A stretch of DNA of 49,770 nt from Beijerinckiaceae bacterium (GCA_947453205.1 CANGFT010000029.1:1-49770); one strand, 5' to 3'; positions 1 to 10,199 are shown, numbered from the stretch's first letter. Numbers and translations: made by a program. Notes: generated by a model from the sequence alone, not told the origin.

Positions 1-179
1 CGATGCTCCCTGAGCACGCCATCCACCTCACGCGAGATCACCCCGCACAGCTGATACTTCCCCTCTTCCTCATAGGGCGTGGCGCGGATCTCGAAGCCCT
101 CATAGGGCTCGGTGCGCTCGGGCAAGGCCGCAGGGGCGCCGCCGCCGCCAATGCCGAAGAGTTTCTTGAGGAAGGACAT
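1..179 (-). CDS. HlyU family protein (partial, C-terminus beyond the left edge)
   Basis: The visible N-terminal 59 residues begin MSFLKKLFG, pass through a glycine/alanine-rich linker, and continue into EPYEGFEIRATPYEEEGKYQ and the segment CGVISREVDG. This resembles the small HlyU family (named after a Vibrio haemolysin activator, but common as a roughly 90-residue protein of unclear role in Alphaproteobacteria). The start is the ATG at 179. It is transcribed leftward, divergently from the restriction-modification gene, across a 138-bp gap that is AT-rich next to the latter. No DNA-binding motif can be seen in this part, so a regulatory role is only the family label. Confidence 0.7.
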   Translation of the reverse strand, partial: MSFLKKLFGIGGGGAPAALPERTEPYEGFEIRATPYEEEGKYQLCGVISREVDGVLREH

Positions 180-317
180 GGTGCTCGTTCCCTTCAATGG
201 TCCGCCAATGTAGCGGAATGCGCCATCGGATGCACCTCCTGCGAAAGCCATGTTTACGCATCGCCAGCGAATCAGTTACAAAAGTAATGATTGAAATAAT
301 TTCAGGAAACGCTTTCC

Positions 318-3300
318 TTGCCAAAAGTCTCTTCGCTGGCGGAGGCGGTCTCCGCCTTCGGCGCCGCCGCCAGGGCCAAACTGGCCAATCCCGCCATAGC
401 AGGCGCGCCCGAAGACCAGTTGCGCGCGCCGCTGGAAGCCCTCGTCAGGGATCTGGCGGCGCTGGCGAAAATCGGCGGCGCGGTGGCGCTGGTCGGCGAG
501 GCCTCGCTTTCGGAACATGCCCTGCGGCCCGATTACGCCGTCACGGTCGGCGGTCCGCTCGTGGGCTTCATCGAACTCAAGGCGCCCGGCAAGGGGGCTG
601 ATCCCCGCCGGTTCACGGATCAGCACGACAAGACCCAGTGGGGCAAGCTCAAGGCCCTGCCTAACCTGCTCTATACCGACGGCGCCAGCTTCAGCCTGTG
701 GCGCAATGGGGAGCTGGCGGAGAAGATCGTCGCGCTTGAAGGCGACCTTTACAGCGCCGGGGCGAAGCTCGCCGCGCCCGCCCCTCTGCTGACGCTGCTG
801 CAGGATTTCCTGAGCTGGGAGCCGACGCCGCCGAAAAGCGCCGAGGCGCTCGCCAAGGTCGCAGCCCGTCTTTGCCGCCTGCTGCGCGACGAAGTGCTGG
901 AGCAGATCACGACGGGCGACGCCAGCCTCGCGGCGCTGGCGGACGACTGGCGCCAGATGCTGTTCCCCAACGCCAACGACGAACATTTCGCCGACGGCTA
1001 TGCGCAGGCCGTCACCTTCGGCCTGCTCATCGCCCGCGCCTTTGGCATATCGCTGGCCGAGGGCGTCGATCAGGCGGCGCCCAAACTCAAGAAATCGAAC
1101 TCGCTCATCGGCTCGGCCCTGTCGCTGCTCACCGAGAACGAGGATACGCAAAAGGCGCTGGGCACATCGCTGACGACGATGGCGCGGGTCTTCGACGCCG
1201 TGAGCTGGGACGACATCGACGCGGACCGGGACGCCTGGCTCAATTTCTACGAATATTTTCTGGCGGTCTATGACAACGACCTGCGCAAGCAGACCGGCTC
1301 CTACTACACCCCGCCCGAAGTGGTGAGCGCGATGGTGGGGCTGGTGGACGAGGCTTTGCGCGGGCCCTTGTTCGAACGGCCTGCGGGCCTCGCCTCAAGC
1401 GACGTCACCATAGCCGATCCTGCGGTGGGAACGGGCTCCTTCATGCTTGGCGTCATGCGCCGCATCGCCGCCAATGTGGAGGCCGATCAGGGCGCGGGCG
1501 CGGTGCGCGGGGCGCTGCTGGCGGCGATGAAGCGGATCTTCGGATTCGAGCTGCAGTTCGGCCCCTTCGCCGTGGCGCAACTGCGCATCATCGCGGAGCT
1601 GCGCAGCCTCGCCGGCATGAACGAGGCCAACGCCGACCTCATCAAGAATCTGCGCCTCTTCATCACCGACACGCTCGACAATCCCTTTGCGGAGGACGAG
1701 CATTTGCCGCAGGTGATGGAGGCGGTCGCCCGCTCAAGGCGCGAGGCCAACCGCGTGAAGCGCAAGGAGCCGATCACTGTGGTGATCGGCAATCCGCCTT
1801 ATAAGGAAAAGGCGGAAGGTCGTGGCGGCTGGATCGAGAAGGGCTCGGATGGCCGACCTGCGCCGCTGGACTATTGGAAGGCGCCGAAAGAATGGAAAGC
1901 CGTCAGCACAAACAAACTTAAAAACTTATACGTTTATTTTTGGCGATGGGCGACGCTCAAGGTCTTTGGAGCAGGCATTCAGCAAGCGACAGGCTTACAG
2001 GAACGCGATGAGGATGGCTTGATCTGTTTCATTACAGCATCGGGATTCCTCAATGGCCCGGGCTTCGAGCGGATGCGCGACGATCTACGCCGCACCTGCA
2101 CAGCCATCTGGATCATAGACTGCTCACCCGAAGGCCATCAGCCGGACGTGCCGTCCAGAATTTTTCCAGGCGTTCAGCATGAAATATGCATTGTGCTTGC
2201 AGTTCGGCGACGCGGTGAAAGCACAGACAAGGCAGCAGAAGTGCGTTACCGCGCCCTGCCAGCGGGTAAGCGCCAAGATAAATTTAAATGTTTGGATAGC
2301 CTTTCTCTCATCAGTAAAGATTGGCTCGACTGCTCGCAGGATTGGAGATCGCCTTTCCTGCCCGCAAGAAAAGGTCTTTGGGGCCAGATCCCATTCCTAG
2401 GGTCGCTTTTCGACTATAATGGACTGGGCTGCATGCCCGGGCGCACGTGGGTCATCGCGCCTGATAAGGAGACATTGCAAACACGTTGGAGAACTCTGGT
2501 CCAAGAAAAAGATCAAGCGAAGAAAGAGAAATTTTTTCATCCCCATCCAAATGGCGACAGAGCCTTGGAGAAAACTATAAGGGATGGGCTGAGCGGACAT
2601 GAGACCCGGAAATATTCCGTCGCCAAAGATCGCGGCGATTGCATCGTTCCTATGCATTACTCATTTCGTTCATTTGATCGCCAATGGCTGATCCCCGACA
2701 ACAGATTGCTGAACCGCCCAAATCCAAATCTCTGGGCGCACCACTCAAACGCCCAAGTCTACATCACCGCGATTGAGCGCACCGCGCCAAGGGGTGGCCC
2801 CGCCATCACCCTGACGAGCCTGATTCCCGATCTCGACCACTACAACGGCCGTGGCGGCCGCGTTTACCCCCTCTGGGCCGACGCCAAGGCCAGCCAGCCC
2901 AACATCCGCGCCGAGGCGCTCCAGCTTCTCGCCATGACCTATGGGGAGCCGGTGGGGCCGGAGGATCTTTTCGCTTATATGGCGGGGGTCATGGCGCACC
3001 CCGCCTTCACCGCGCGTTTCGCGCAGGACCTGATCCAGCCCGGCCTGCGCCTGCCCCTCACCGCCGACGCCGCGCTCTTCCGGCGGGCCTGCGCCCTTGG
3101 CCGCGAGGTCGTCTGGCTGCACAGCTATGGGGAGCGTTTCGCGGACCCCGCCGCTGGCCGCCCCAAGGGTCCGCCGCGCCTGCCTGTCGGCCAGCGGCCC
3201 ACCATCCCCACAAAGGGCGCCATACCGCCCGCCCCCGCGCCCCTGCCCGACGCCATGGAGCATGATCCCCTGAAGAACCGCCTGCATGTGGGGCTTGGCT

Positions 3301-3626
3301 ATGTCGACAATGTCACCAAGGCCATGTGGGACTATGAAGTGTCGGGCAAGCAGGTGGTCCGGCATTGGTTCAGCTATCGCAAGGCCGACCGTTCGCGCCC
3401 CGTCATCGGCGACCGGCGCCCGCCCTCGCCGCTGGAGAAGATCCAGCCCGAGGGATGGCTGGCCGAATACACCAGCGACCTCATCGACCTCCTGAACGTG
3501 CTCGGCCGCCTGATCGCGCTGGAGCCCGCGCAAGCGCAGGTTCTCGACGCCATCTGCGCGGGGCCGATGATCCTGCCCCAGGCGCTCGCCGCCGCAGGCC
3601 TCGCCGCGCAAGAGCCCGCAAGCTGA
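318..3626 (+). CDS. Single-chain restriction-modification enzyme (type IIG / type ISP-like N6-adenine methyltransferase with nuclease domain)
   Basis: This 1102-residue protein joins cleavage, methylation and target recognition in one chain. The N-terminal part carries a PD-(D/E)XK-like nuclease signature: D72 in RPDYAV, then E86 and K88 in IELKAPG, a spacing like MmeI-type enzymes. The methyltransferase follows, with SAM motif I DPAVGTG at 367-373 and catalytic NPPY at 492-495, the order of gamma-class N6-adenine methylases. The remaining ~600 residues should hold the target-recognition region. No helicase motifs are visible, so it is closer to type IIG than to true translocating type ISP enzymes. 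No ATG is available near the N-terminus: an in-frame TAA lies at 297, so the start is the TTG at 318, with AGGAA 9-10 bases upstream. The stretch 1880-2750 is visibly AT-richer than both flanks. No separate specificity or restriction gene is nearby. Confidence 0.85.
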   Translation: MPKVSSLAEAVSAFGAAARAKLANPAIAGAPEDQLRAPLEALVRDLAALAKIGGAVALVGEASLSEHALRPDYAVTVGGPLVGFIELKAPGKGADPRRFTDQHDKTQWGKLKALPNLLYTDGASFSLWRNGELAEKIVALEGDLYSAGAKLAAPAPLLTLLQDFLSWEPTPPKSAEALAKVAARLCRLLRDEVLEQITTGDASLAALADDWRQMLFPNANDEHFADGYAQAVTFGLLIARAFGISLAEGVDQAAPKLKKSNSLIGSALSLLTENEDTQKALGTSLTTMARVFDAVSWDDIDADRDAWLNFYEYFLAVYDNDLRKQTGSYYTPPEVVSAMVGLVDEALRGPLFERPAGLASSDVTIADPAVGTGSFMLGVMRRIAANVEADQGAGAVRGALLAAMKRIFGFELQFGPFAVAQLRIIAELRSLAGMNEANADLIKNLRLFITDTLDNPFAEDEHLPQVMEAVARSRREANRVKRKEPITVVIGNPPYKEKAEGRGGWIEKGSDGRPAPLDYWKAPKEWKAVSTNKLKNLYVYFWRWATLKVFGAGIQQATGLQERDEDGLICFITASGFLNGPGFERMRDDLRRTCTAIWIIDCSPEGHQPDVPSRIFPGVQHEICIVLAVRRRGESTDKAAEVRYRALPAGKRQDKFKCLDSLSLISKDWLDCSQDWRSPFLPARKGLWGQIPFLGSLFDYNGLGCMPGRTWVIAPDKETLQTRWRTLVQEKDQAKKEKFFHPHPNGDRALEKTIRDGLSGHETRKYSVAKDRGDCIVPMHYSFRSFDRQWLIPDNRLLNRPNPNLWAHHSNAQVYITAIERTAPRGGPAITLTSLIPDLDHYNGRGGRVYPLWADAKASQPNIRAEALQLLAMTYGEPVGPEDLFAYMAGVMAHPAFTARFAQDLIQPGLRLPLTADAALFRRACALGREVVWLHSYGERFADPAAGRPKGPPRLPVGQRPTIPTKGAIPPAPAPLPDAMEHDPLKNRLHVGLGYVDNVTKAMWDYEVSGKQVVRHWFSYRKADRSRPVIGDRRPPSPLEKIQPEGWLAEYTSDLIDLLNVLGRLIALEPAQAQVLDAICAGPMILPQALAAAGLAAQEPAS

Positions 3627-3708
3627 TCCTGTAGACAACGGGCGTCGCAGCCTCGCCCGCCGCGAAGGGCGCGTCTATGATGCGCCGACCTCCCGCCTCA
3701 AGAGCCCC

Positions 3709-3987
3709 ATGCGCCAGCCAGACCTGTTCGACCCCGACCCGCAAGCCGACCTCCTCGACGAGGCGCGCGCGCCGGTCGTCTATCGCGCTGATCCTGACAA
3801 GGTGCGTCTTGAACTGCATGCGCTGCTGGCCGAAATGAAAGCCGCGTCCGTCATGCCATGGTCGCAGGAAGACCTGCGCCACCACCAGACGGTCTTTCCG
3901 CAGATGTCGCGCTGGCTGCCCGAGACCGAAGCCGCCCAGCTCTGTTTCGAATTCACGCGGCAAGTCGAGCGCCTGCTCGCCGCCTGA
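3709..3987 (+). CDS. Small conserved-looking hypothetical protein
   Basis: This is a 92-residue, acidic, probably helical soluble protein starting MRQPDLFDPDPQADLL. No signal peptide, membrane segment or domain is recognised. The later half (PWSQEDLRHHQTVFPQMSRW, then LPETEAAQLCFEFTRQVERL) looks like a folded helical unit and codon use is normal for the region, which supports a real gene. It lies 82 bp after the restriction-modification gene in the same orientation and converges on rpoD. The ribosome-binding site is weak. Function unknown. Confidence 0.6.
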   Translation: MRQPDLFDPDPQADLLDEARAPVVYRADPDKVRLELHALLAEMKAASVMPWSQEDLRHHQTVFPQMSRWLPETEAAQLCFEFTRQVERLLAA

Positions 3988-4061
3988 AACAAACGCGGGC
4001 CACAAGCCGCGCCTTGAGCGCGCGCGTAAGGTCAGAATGAGGCCCGCGCTTTCAGCCGAAA

Positions 4062-4072
4062 TGAGGCGCGCC

Positions 4073-4075
<3 letters not shown>
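4062..4075. repeat. 14-bp perfect palindrome over the rpoD stop codon
   Basis: TGAGGCGCGCCTCA reads the same on both strands and contains the rpoD TGA stop (minus strand). It could end transcription from one or both sides, since the 3709-3987 gene converges here, but there is no loop and no T-run, so a terminator role is only a possibility. Confidence 0.45.
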
Positions 4076-6073
<1,998 letters not shown>

Positions 6074-6101
6074 TTCGCCCAACTCCGTTGCGTCGCGACT
6101 T

Positions 6102-6132
6102 GCGCCACGTCAGAAAAGACCGCGCCACGTCA
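6102..6132. repeat. 11-bp direct repeat with 20-bp period in the rpoD leader
   Basis: GCGCCACGTCA occurs exactly at 6102-6112 and again at 6122-6132, that is, on the same helical face two turns apart. On the rpoD coding strand each copy reads TGACGTGGCGC. The pair lies 30-60 bp upstream of the rpoD start, a position suited to a regulator site or a leader-RNA element. The bound factor, if any, is unknown. Confidence 0.5.
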
Positions 6133-6192
6133 TAAAATAAGCGGACGGCCGCAAGGACCGCCCTGATTCGCAAGCACTTTGGCCCCGCCGGA

Positions 6193-6207
6193 TTAAGCTG
6201 AGCTTAA
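6193..6207. promoter_or_regulatory. CtrA-type TTAA-N7-TTAA site between dnaG and rpoD
   Basis: TTAA-GCTGAGC-TTAA matches the alphaproteobacterial CtrA full-site consensus exactly. The whole 15-bp element is also an inverted repeat (TTAAGCT / AGCTTAA around one base). It lies 15 bp after the dnaG stop and about 120 bp upstream of rpoD. A regulatory site for rpoD is one reading. A weak hairpin at the end of dnaG is the alternative. Confidence 0.4.
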
Positions 6208-6221
6208 CCAGGACGAGACCC

Positions 6222-8177
6222 CTACAACCCCGTGCTCTGCCGACCGATCGACAGGCCGAACCCCTCGATCATGGCTTCGCGTCCGTCAATGCCCGATAAT
6301 TCCGCCTGAATCTCCCGCAAACGGTTGAGGTTTTCATCCGTTGTGTCAGATCCAAGAGCCAATTCGGCTGATCTTAGCTCCTTATGTAGCGCCCGCGCCC
6401 GCCGATGCAAGGCCAAGGCCTGCTTGAGGACCTCTTCGGCGTCACGTTCTTCCGCATCAGGCAGCACGCACCAGGCCGTCGACTGGCCCGCAGCCCGCTC
6501 CACCCGGCTCAAAAGGTCCGCGAGCCCGACGTTGGAGATGGCGGCCCGAACGGCGGGGGCGTCGATATAGGGGTCCGAGAGGCGGCCAAGCACGCAATCG
6601 AGCAGCCCGACCAGCTCGCGGCTGGCGAAATCCGCCCCCACGAGATCCTCGGCATAGCGCGCGGCGAGGCCCGGATGGTTCACGGCGATGAGCGCAATGA
6701 GGGCTTCGCGAGGCGAGATCACCGTGCGCCCTGCGGCGAAAAGGGGAGATCGCGCAAGGCTCTGGCTCAGGGGCAAGGCCTGATCGAGATAGCCCCTCGG
6801 CGCCGCCGGGGCGCCGAACCGCCCGCCGGGGGGCCGGCCGGCGTTTCCCCCAAAGCCGGGCCGCCCGCCCGCCCGGCCATAGCCTGCGCGCCCGCCCTCG
6901 CCCGCGGGGCGGCCGAAAAGCCCCGAGAGGCGCGTCTCGATCTCCTGCCGGTAATGGCGGCGCAGGGTCTCGTCCGAAATGACCTTGATCGACTCAAGCA
7001 ACCGGCGCTCCAGCGCGGCCCGGCGCTCGGGCGTGTCGAGCTGGCCCGCCTCTGTCTCCCGCCCCCAGAGCACATCGACAAGGGGCCGCGAGGCGCCCAG
7101 CACCGCCTCGATGGCCTCGGCGCCGCCGGAGCGGGCGAGATCATCGGGATCCTGACCGTCGGGCAGGAAGGCGAACCGCAGGCTCTTGCCTGCGCCAATC
7201 AGCGGCAGCGCGGTCTCGATGGCCCGATAGGCCGCCTTGCGGCCCGCGCGGTCGCCGTCAAAGCACAGCACGGGCTCCTCGGCCATGCGCCAGAGAAGCT
7301 GGCATTGCTCGGGCGTCAGGGCCGTGCCCATGGGCGCCACGACATTGGCGAAGCCCACCGCCGTCATGGAGATGACGTCCACATAGCCCTCCACCGCGAT
7401 GACCGAGCCGCGGTCATGGGCGGGCTTGCGGGCGTTGTGATGGTTGTAAAGCACATGACTCTTGTGAAAGAGCGGAGTCTCCGGGGAGTTCAGGTATTTG
7501 GCCGCGACCTCCTTATCCATGGCGCGGCCGCCGAAGGCGATCACATGGCCCGAGCGGTCGCAGATCGGGAACATCACCCGGTCGCGGAAACGATCATAGG
7601 GGACGGCGATGTCCTCGCCATGGACTAGAAGCCCCGCCTCGATCATCTGCTCCGCAAGGACGCCCTTGGAGGCCAGATGATCGCGCAGGGCGTAACGCTC
7701 GGCCGGGGAATAGCCGAGGCGAAACTGGCGCTGCACCGCAGGGGCGACGCCGCGATCCGCCAGATAGCCCCGGGCCCGCGCGCCTTCCTTGACCTGAAGC
7801 TGCGCCTCGAAAAAGGCCGCCGCCAGCTCCATGACATCCTGAAGGGAGGCGCGCTGGCGCTCGCGCTCCTCGCTTTCGTAGGAGGCGACGGGCATCTGCA
7901 GCCCGGCCTCCCCGGCCAGCCGCTCGACGGCTTCGGGGAAGGACAGGCCCTCCGTGCGCATGACGAAATCGAAAATGTTGCCGTTCTGGCCGGACGAGAA
8001 GTCGAACCAGGCCATTTTCTGGTCATTGACGAAGAAGGAGGGGCTCTTCTCGGCGTTGAAGGGCGAAAGCCCCTTCCATTCACGCCCCGCCTTCACCAAT
8101 TTGACGCGACGACGCACGACTTCCGAGACAGGAAGCCGGGCCTTGATCTCGTCCAGAAAGGAGGGGGTGAAACGCAT
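6222..8177 (-). CDS. dnaG: DNA primase DnaG
   Basis: DnaG makes the RNA primers for chromosomal replication. From the ATG at 8177 the product is 651 residues. The N-terminal zinc-ribbon region is recognisable (SPFNAEKSPSFFVND), but all four ligands of the E. coli-type C-H-C-C set are replaced (S38, N41, D59, S62). The catalytic core follows, with the TOPRIM motifs VEGYVDVISM and CFDGDRAG. A glycine/arginine/proline-rich linker of about 45 residues separates the core from the helicase-binding C-terminal domain. An in-frame ATG at 8204 adds nine residues but lacks a ribosome-binding site; MRFTPSFLDEI is the usual family N-terminus. It lies upstream of rpoD on the same strand and is divergent from selO. 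Confidence 0.95.
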   Translation of the reverse strand: MRFTPSFLDEIKARLPVSEVVRRRVKLVKAGREWKGLSPFNAEKSPSFFVNDQKMAWFDFSSGQNGNIFDFVMRTEGLSFPEAVERLAGEAGLQMPVASYESEERERQRASLQDVMELAAAFFEAQLQVKEGARARGYLADRGVAPAVQRQFRLGYSPAERYALRDHLASKGVLAEQMIEAGLLVHGEDIAVPYDRFRDRVMFPICDRSGHVIAFGGRAMDKEVAAKYLNSPETPLFHKSHVLYNHHNARKPAHDRGSVIAVEGYVDVISMTAVGFANVVAPMGTALTPEQCQLLWRMAEEPVLCFDGDRAGRKAAYRAIETALPLIGAGKSLRFAFLPDGQDPDDLARSGGAEAIEAVLGASRPLVDVLWGRETEAGQLDTPERRAALERRLLESIKVISDETLRRHYRQEIETRLSGLFGRPAGEGGRAGYGRAGGRPGFGGNAGRPPGGRFGAPAAPRGYLDQALPLSQSLARSPLFAAGRTVISPREALIALIAVNHPGLAARYAEDLVGADFASRELVGLLDCVLGRLSDPYIDAPAVRAAISNVGLADLLSRVERAAGQSTAWCVLPDAEERDAEEVLKQALALHRRARALHKELRSAELALGSDTTDENLNRLREIQAELSGIDGREAMIEGFGLSIGRQSTGL

Positions 8178-8250
8178 CGCTATCCGCAGGGCTCTCGTGT
8201 TCATACAATGTGGCGGCGGCTTGGAACAGACCAGAAACGAATCAATCCTC

Positions 8251-8268
8251 TTATGCACGCTATCCACA
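8251..8268. promoter_or_regulatory. Two adjacent DnaA-box-like nonamers upstream of dnaG
   Basis: TTATGCACG (8251-8259) and CTATCCACA (8260-8268) each match the DnaA box consensus TTATNCACA at 8 of 9 positions and lie directly head-to-tail. They are in the 144-bp divergent gap between dnaG and selO, 75-90 bp upstream of the dnaG start. Two mismatched copies could occur by chance. Confidence 0.35.
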
Positions 8269-8321
8269 GGCTCCGCTAAAGCCTGACTTTGCGCCCTGCG
8301 GGGAGATTTCAAGGATGACTG

Positions 8322-9746
8322 ATGCCTTTTTCTGAGACATATCGCCCTGAAGCCCTGCATGATCGCCTGGGGGCGGAGTTCTATGACCCGGTCGAGGCGG
8401 CGGACTTCCCCAAGCATGTCCTGCGCCACCGCAACCAGCGGCAGGCGGAGCGCCTCGGGCTCGGGAAGCTGACCGACGCAGAATGGATCGCCCATTTCGG
8501 CAGGTTTCAGCCCCTGCCCGGCTCATTCCCGCAGCCCCTCGCCCTTCGCTACCACGGCCACCAGTTCCGCCACTACAACCCTGATCTTGGCGACGGGCGC
8601 GGCTTTCTCTTCGCCCAGCTCCGCGACGCCGATGGGCGGCTCCTCGACCTCGGCACGAAGGGCAGCGGCCAGACCCCCTGGTCGCGGCGCGGCGACGGGC
8701 GCCTCACCCTCAAGGGCGGGGTGCGCGAGATTCTGGCGACGGAGATGCTGGAGGCCGCGGGCGTCAACACCTCCAAAAGCTTCAGCCTGATCGAGACCGG
8801 CGAAAAGCTGATGCGCGGGGATGAGCCTTCGCCCACGCGCTCGAGCGTGCTGGTGCGGCTCAGCCATTCCCATATCCGGATCGGCACCTTTCAGCGCCTC
8901 GCCTATTTCGAGGACAAGGCCTCGCTGGCCCATCTCCTCGCCCATAGCGTGACGCATTACCTGCCGGATCTCGACCCGCAGGCGCCGCCGGAGCGGCTGG
9001 CGCCCCTGTTTCTTGCGGAGGTCTGCCGCCGTGTGGCGCAGATGGGCGCGCAATGGATGGCGGCGGGCTTTGTTCATGGCGTGCTGAACTCGGACAACAT
9101 CAACATCACCGGGGAGAGCTTCGACTATGGCCCCTGGCGTTTCGCCCCAACCTTCGATCCGGCGCTGACCGCCGCCTATTTCGATGAAACCGGCCTTTAC
9201 GCTTTCGGGCGTCAGCCGGGCGCGCTCATGTGGAACCTCGGACGCCTCGCCGAATGCCTGCTCTTGATCGCGCCGCGCGAACCGCTGGAGGAGGCGCTGG
9301 CGACTTTCGAGCCTGCGGTGCAGGAGGCTTTCGCCGCGGCGTTCCTGCGCCGCCTGGGGCTGACCTCCGCAGGAACTCAGGCGGACGCATCCTTCGTCAG
9401 CGCCCTCGTCGGCTTCATGGTCTCCACCAGGGCGCCCTTCGAACAGACCCTGTTCGACTGGCGCGGGGGCCTCGCCTCGCAGGAGCGCGCGGCCCGCAGC
9501 CCCGATGCGGAATTTTATGCGCAGGGCGCCTTCGAGCCGGTGTTCGCCGCCATGGCCGCATTTGCGAGCGCTGCGGACCTGCGCCTCGACCATCCCTATT
9601 TCGAAAGGCGCGTCCCCTGCTCCATGGTCATCGACGAGGTAGAGGCGATCTGGGCGCCCATCGCTGAGGCGGACGACTGGTCACGCTTTGAGGACAAATT
9701 GCGCGACATCGCCCTCATGCGCGAGGCCTATGGGGAAGAGGCGTGA
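8322..9746 (+). CDS. selO: Protein adenylyltransferase SelO (YdiU/UPF0061 pseudokinase)
   Basis: SelO transfers AMP from ATP to hydroxyl side chains of target proteins and is tied to oxidative-stress responses. The 474-residue length matches short bacterial forms (E. coli about 480). Family motifs are clear: RYHGHQFRHYNPDLGDGRG near residue 75, the LGTKGSGQTPWSRRGDGR nucleotide loop near 110, RSSVLVRLSHSHIRIGTFQ, the active-site stretch GFVHGVLNSDNINITGESFD, and DYGPWRF. The C-terminus ends in YGEEA without the redox-active Cys/Sec tail of other members. The ATG at 8322 has AAGGA six bases upstream. It sits among yqeY, dnaG and rpoD and converges on yqeY with a 3-bp gap. Confidence 0.93.
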   Translation: MPFSETYRPEALHDRLGAEFYDPVEAADFPKHVLRHRNQRQAERLGLGKLTDAEWIAHFGRFQPLPGSFPQPLALRYHGHQFRHYNPDLGDGRGFLFAQLRDADGRLLDLGTKGSGQTPWSRRGDGRLTLKGGVREILATEMLEAAGVNTSKSFSLIETGEKLMRGDEPSPTRSSVLVRLSHSHIRIGTFQRLAYFEDKASLAHLLAHSVTHYLPDLDPQAPPERLAPLFLAEVCRRVAQMGAQWMAAGFVHGVLNSDNINITGESFDYGPWRFAPTFDPALTAAYFDETGLYAFGRQPGALMWNLGRLAECLLLIAPREPLEEALATFEPAVQEAFAAAFLRRLGLTSAGTQADASFVSALVGFMVSTRAPFEQTLFDWRGGLASQERAARSPDAEFYAQGAFEPVFAAMAAFASAADLRLDHPYFERRVPCSMVIDEVEAIWAPIAEADDWSRFEDKLRDIALMREAYGEEA

Positions 9747-9749
9747 GCC

Positions 9750-10199
9750 TCAGCTCCCCAGCATGCCCTTCACGGCGACGCTCGCCTTGGCGAAGTCCAT
9801 CTGGCCCGTATATTTCGCCTTCAGGGCGCCGACGACCTTGCCCATATCCTTGATGGTGGCGGCGCCGGTTTCGGCGATGGCGGCGGCGATGGCGGCCTTG
9901 ACCTCGTCTTCGCTCATCTGTTTGGGCAGGAAGCCCTGGATGATCGCGATCTCCTCGCGCTCGACCTGGGCGAGTTCGGGACGGCCGTTGGCGTCATAGA
10001 TCTCCATGGACTCCTGACGGCTCTTCACCATCTTCTGGAGCAGGGCGAGAATGTCGCCGTCGTTGATCTCCTTGCCCTGGCCGCGCGCGTCGATCTCGCG
10101 ATCCTTGAGGGCGGCGGTGATGAGGCGGATGGTGTCGACACGACGCTTGTCGCCAGCCTTCATGGCTGTCTTGAGCTCGGCGGTGAATTGTTCGCGCAT
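9750..10199 (-). CDS. yqeY: GatB/YqeY domain protein
   Basis: This 149-residue stand-alone protein has the YqeY fold related to the tRNA-binding tail of GatB. Its exact role is unsettled in the family; a tRNA-related function is inferred. The N-terminus MREQFTAELKTAMKAGDKRR and the later segment GFLPKQMSEDEVKAAIAAAI are typical. The start is the ATG at 10199. It is divergent from carA across 224 bp, the arrangement usual in Rhizobiales, and its end is 3 bp from the selO stop. Confidence 0.92.
   Translation of the reverse strand: MREQFTAELKTAMKAGDKRRVDTIRLITAALKDREIDARGQGKEINDGDILALLQKMVKSRQESMEIYDANGRPELAQVEREEIAIIQGFLPKQMSEDEVKAAIAAAIAETGAATIKDMGKVVGALKAKYTGQMDFAKASVAVKGMLGS

Noticed and set aside
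8178-8495. Upstream in-frame extension of dnaG by over 100 codons
   Set aside because: It would overlap selO, has no ribosome-binding site, and the family N-terminus MRFTPSFLDEI begins at 8177.
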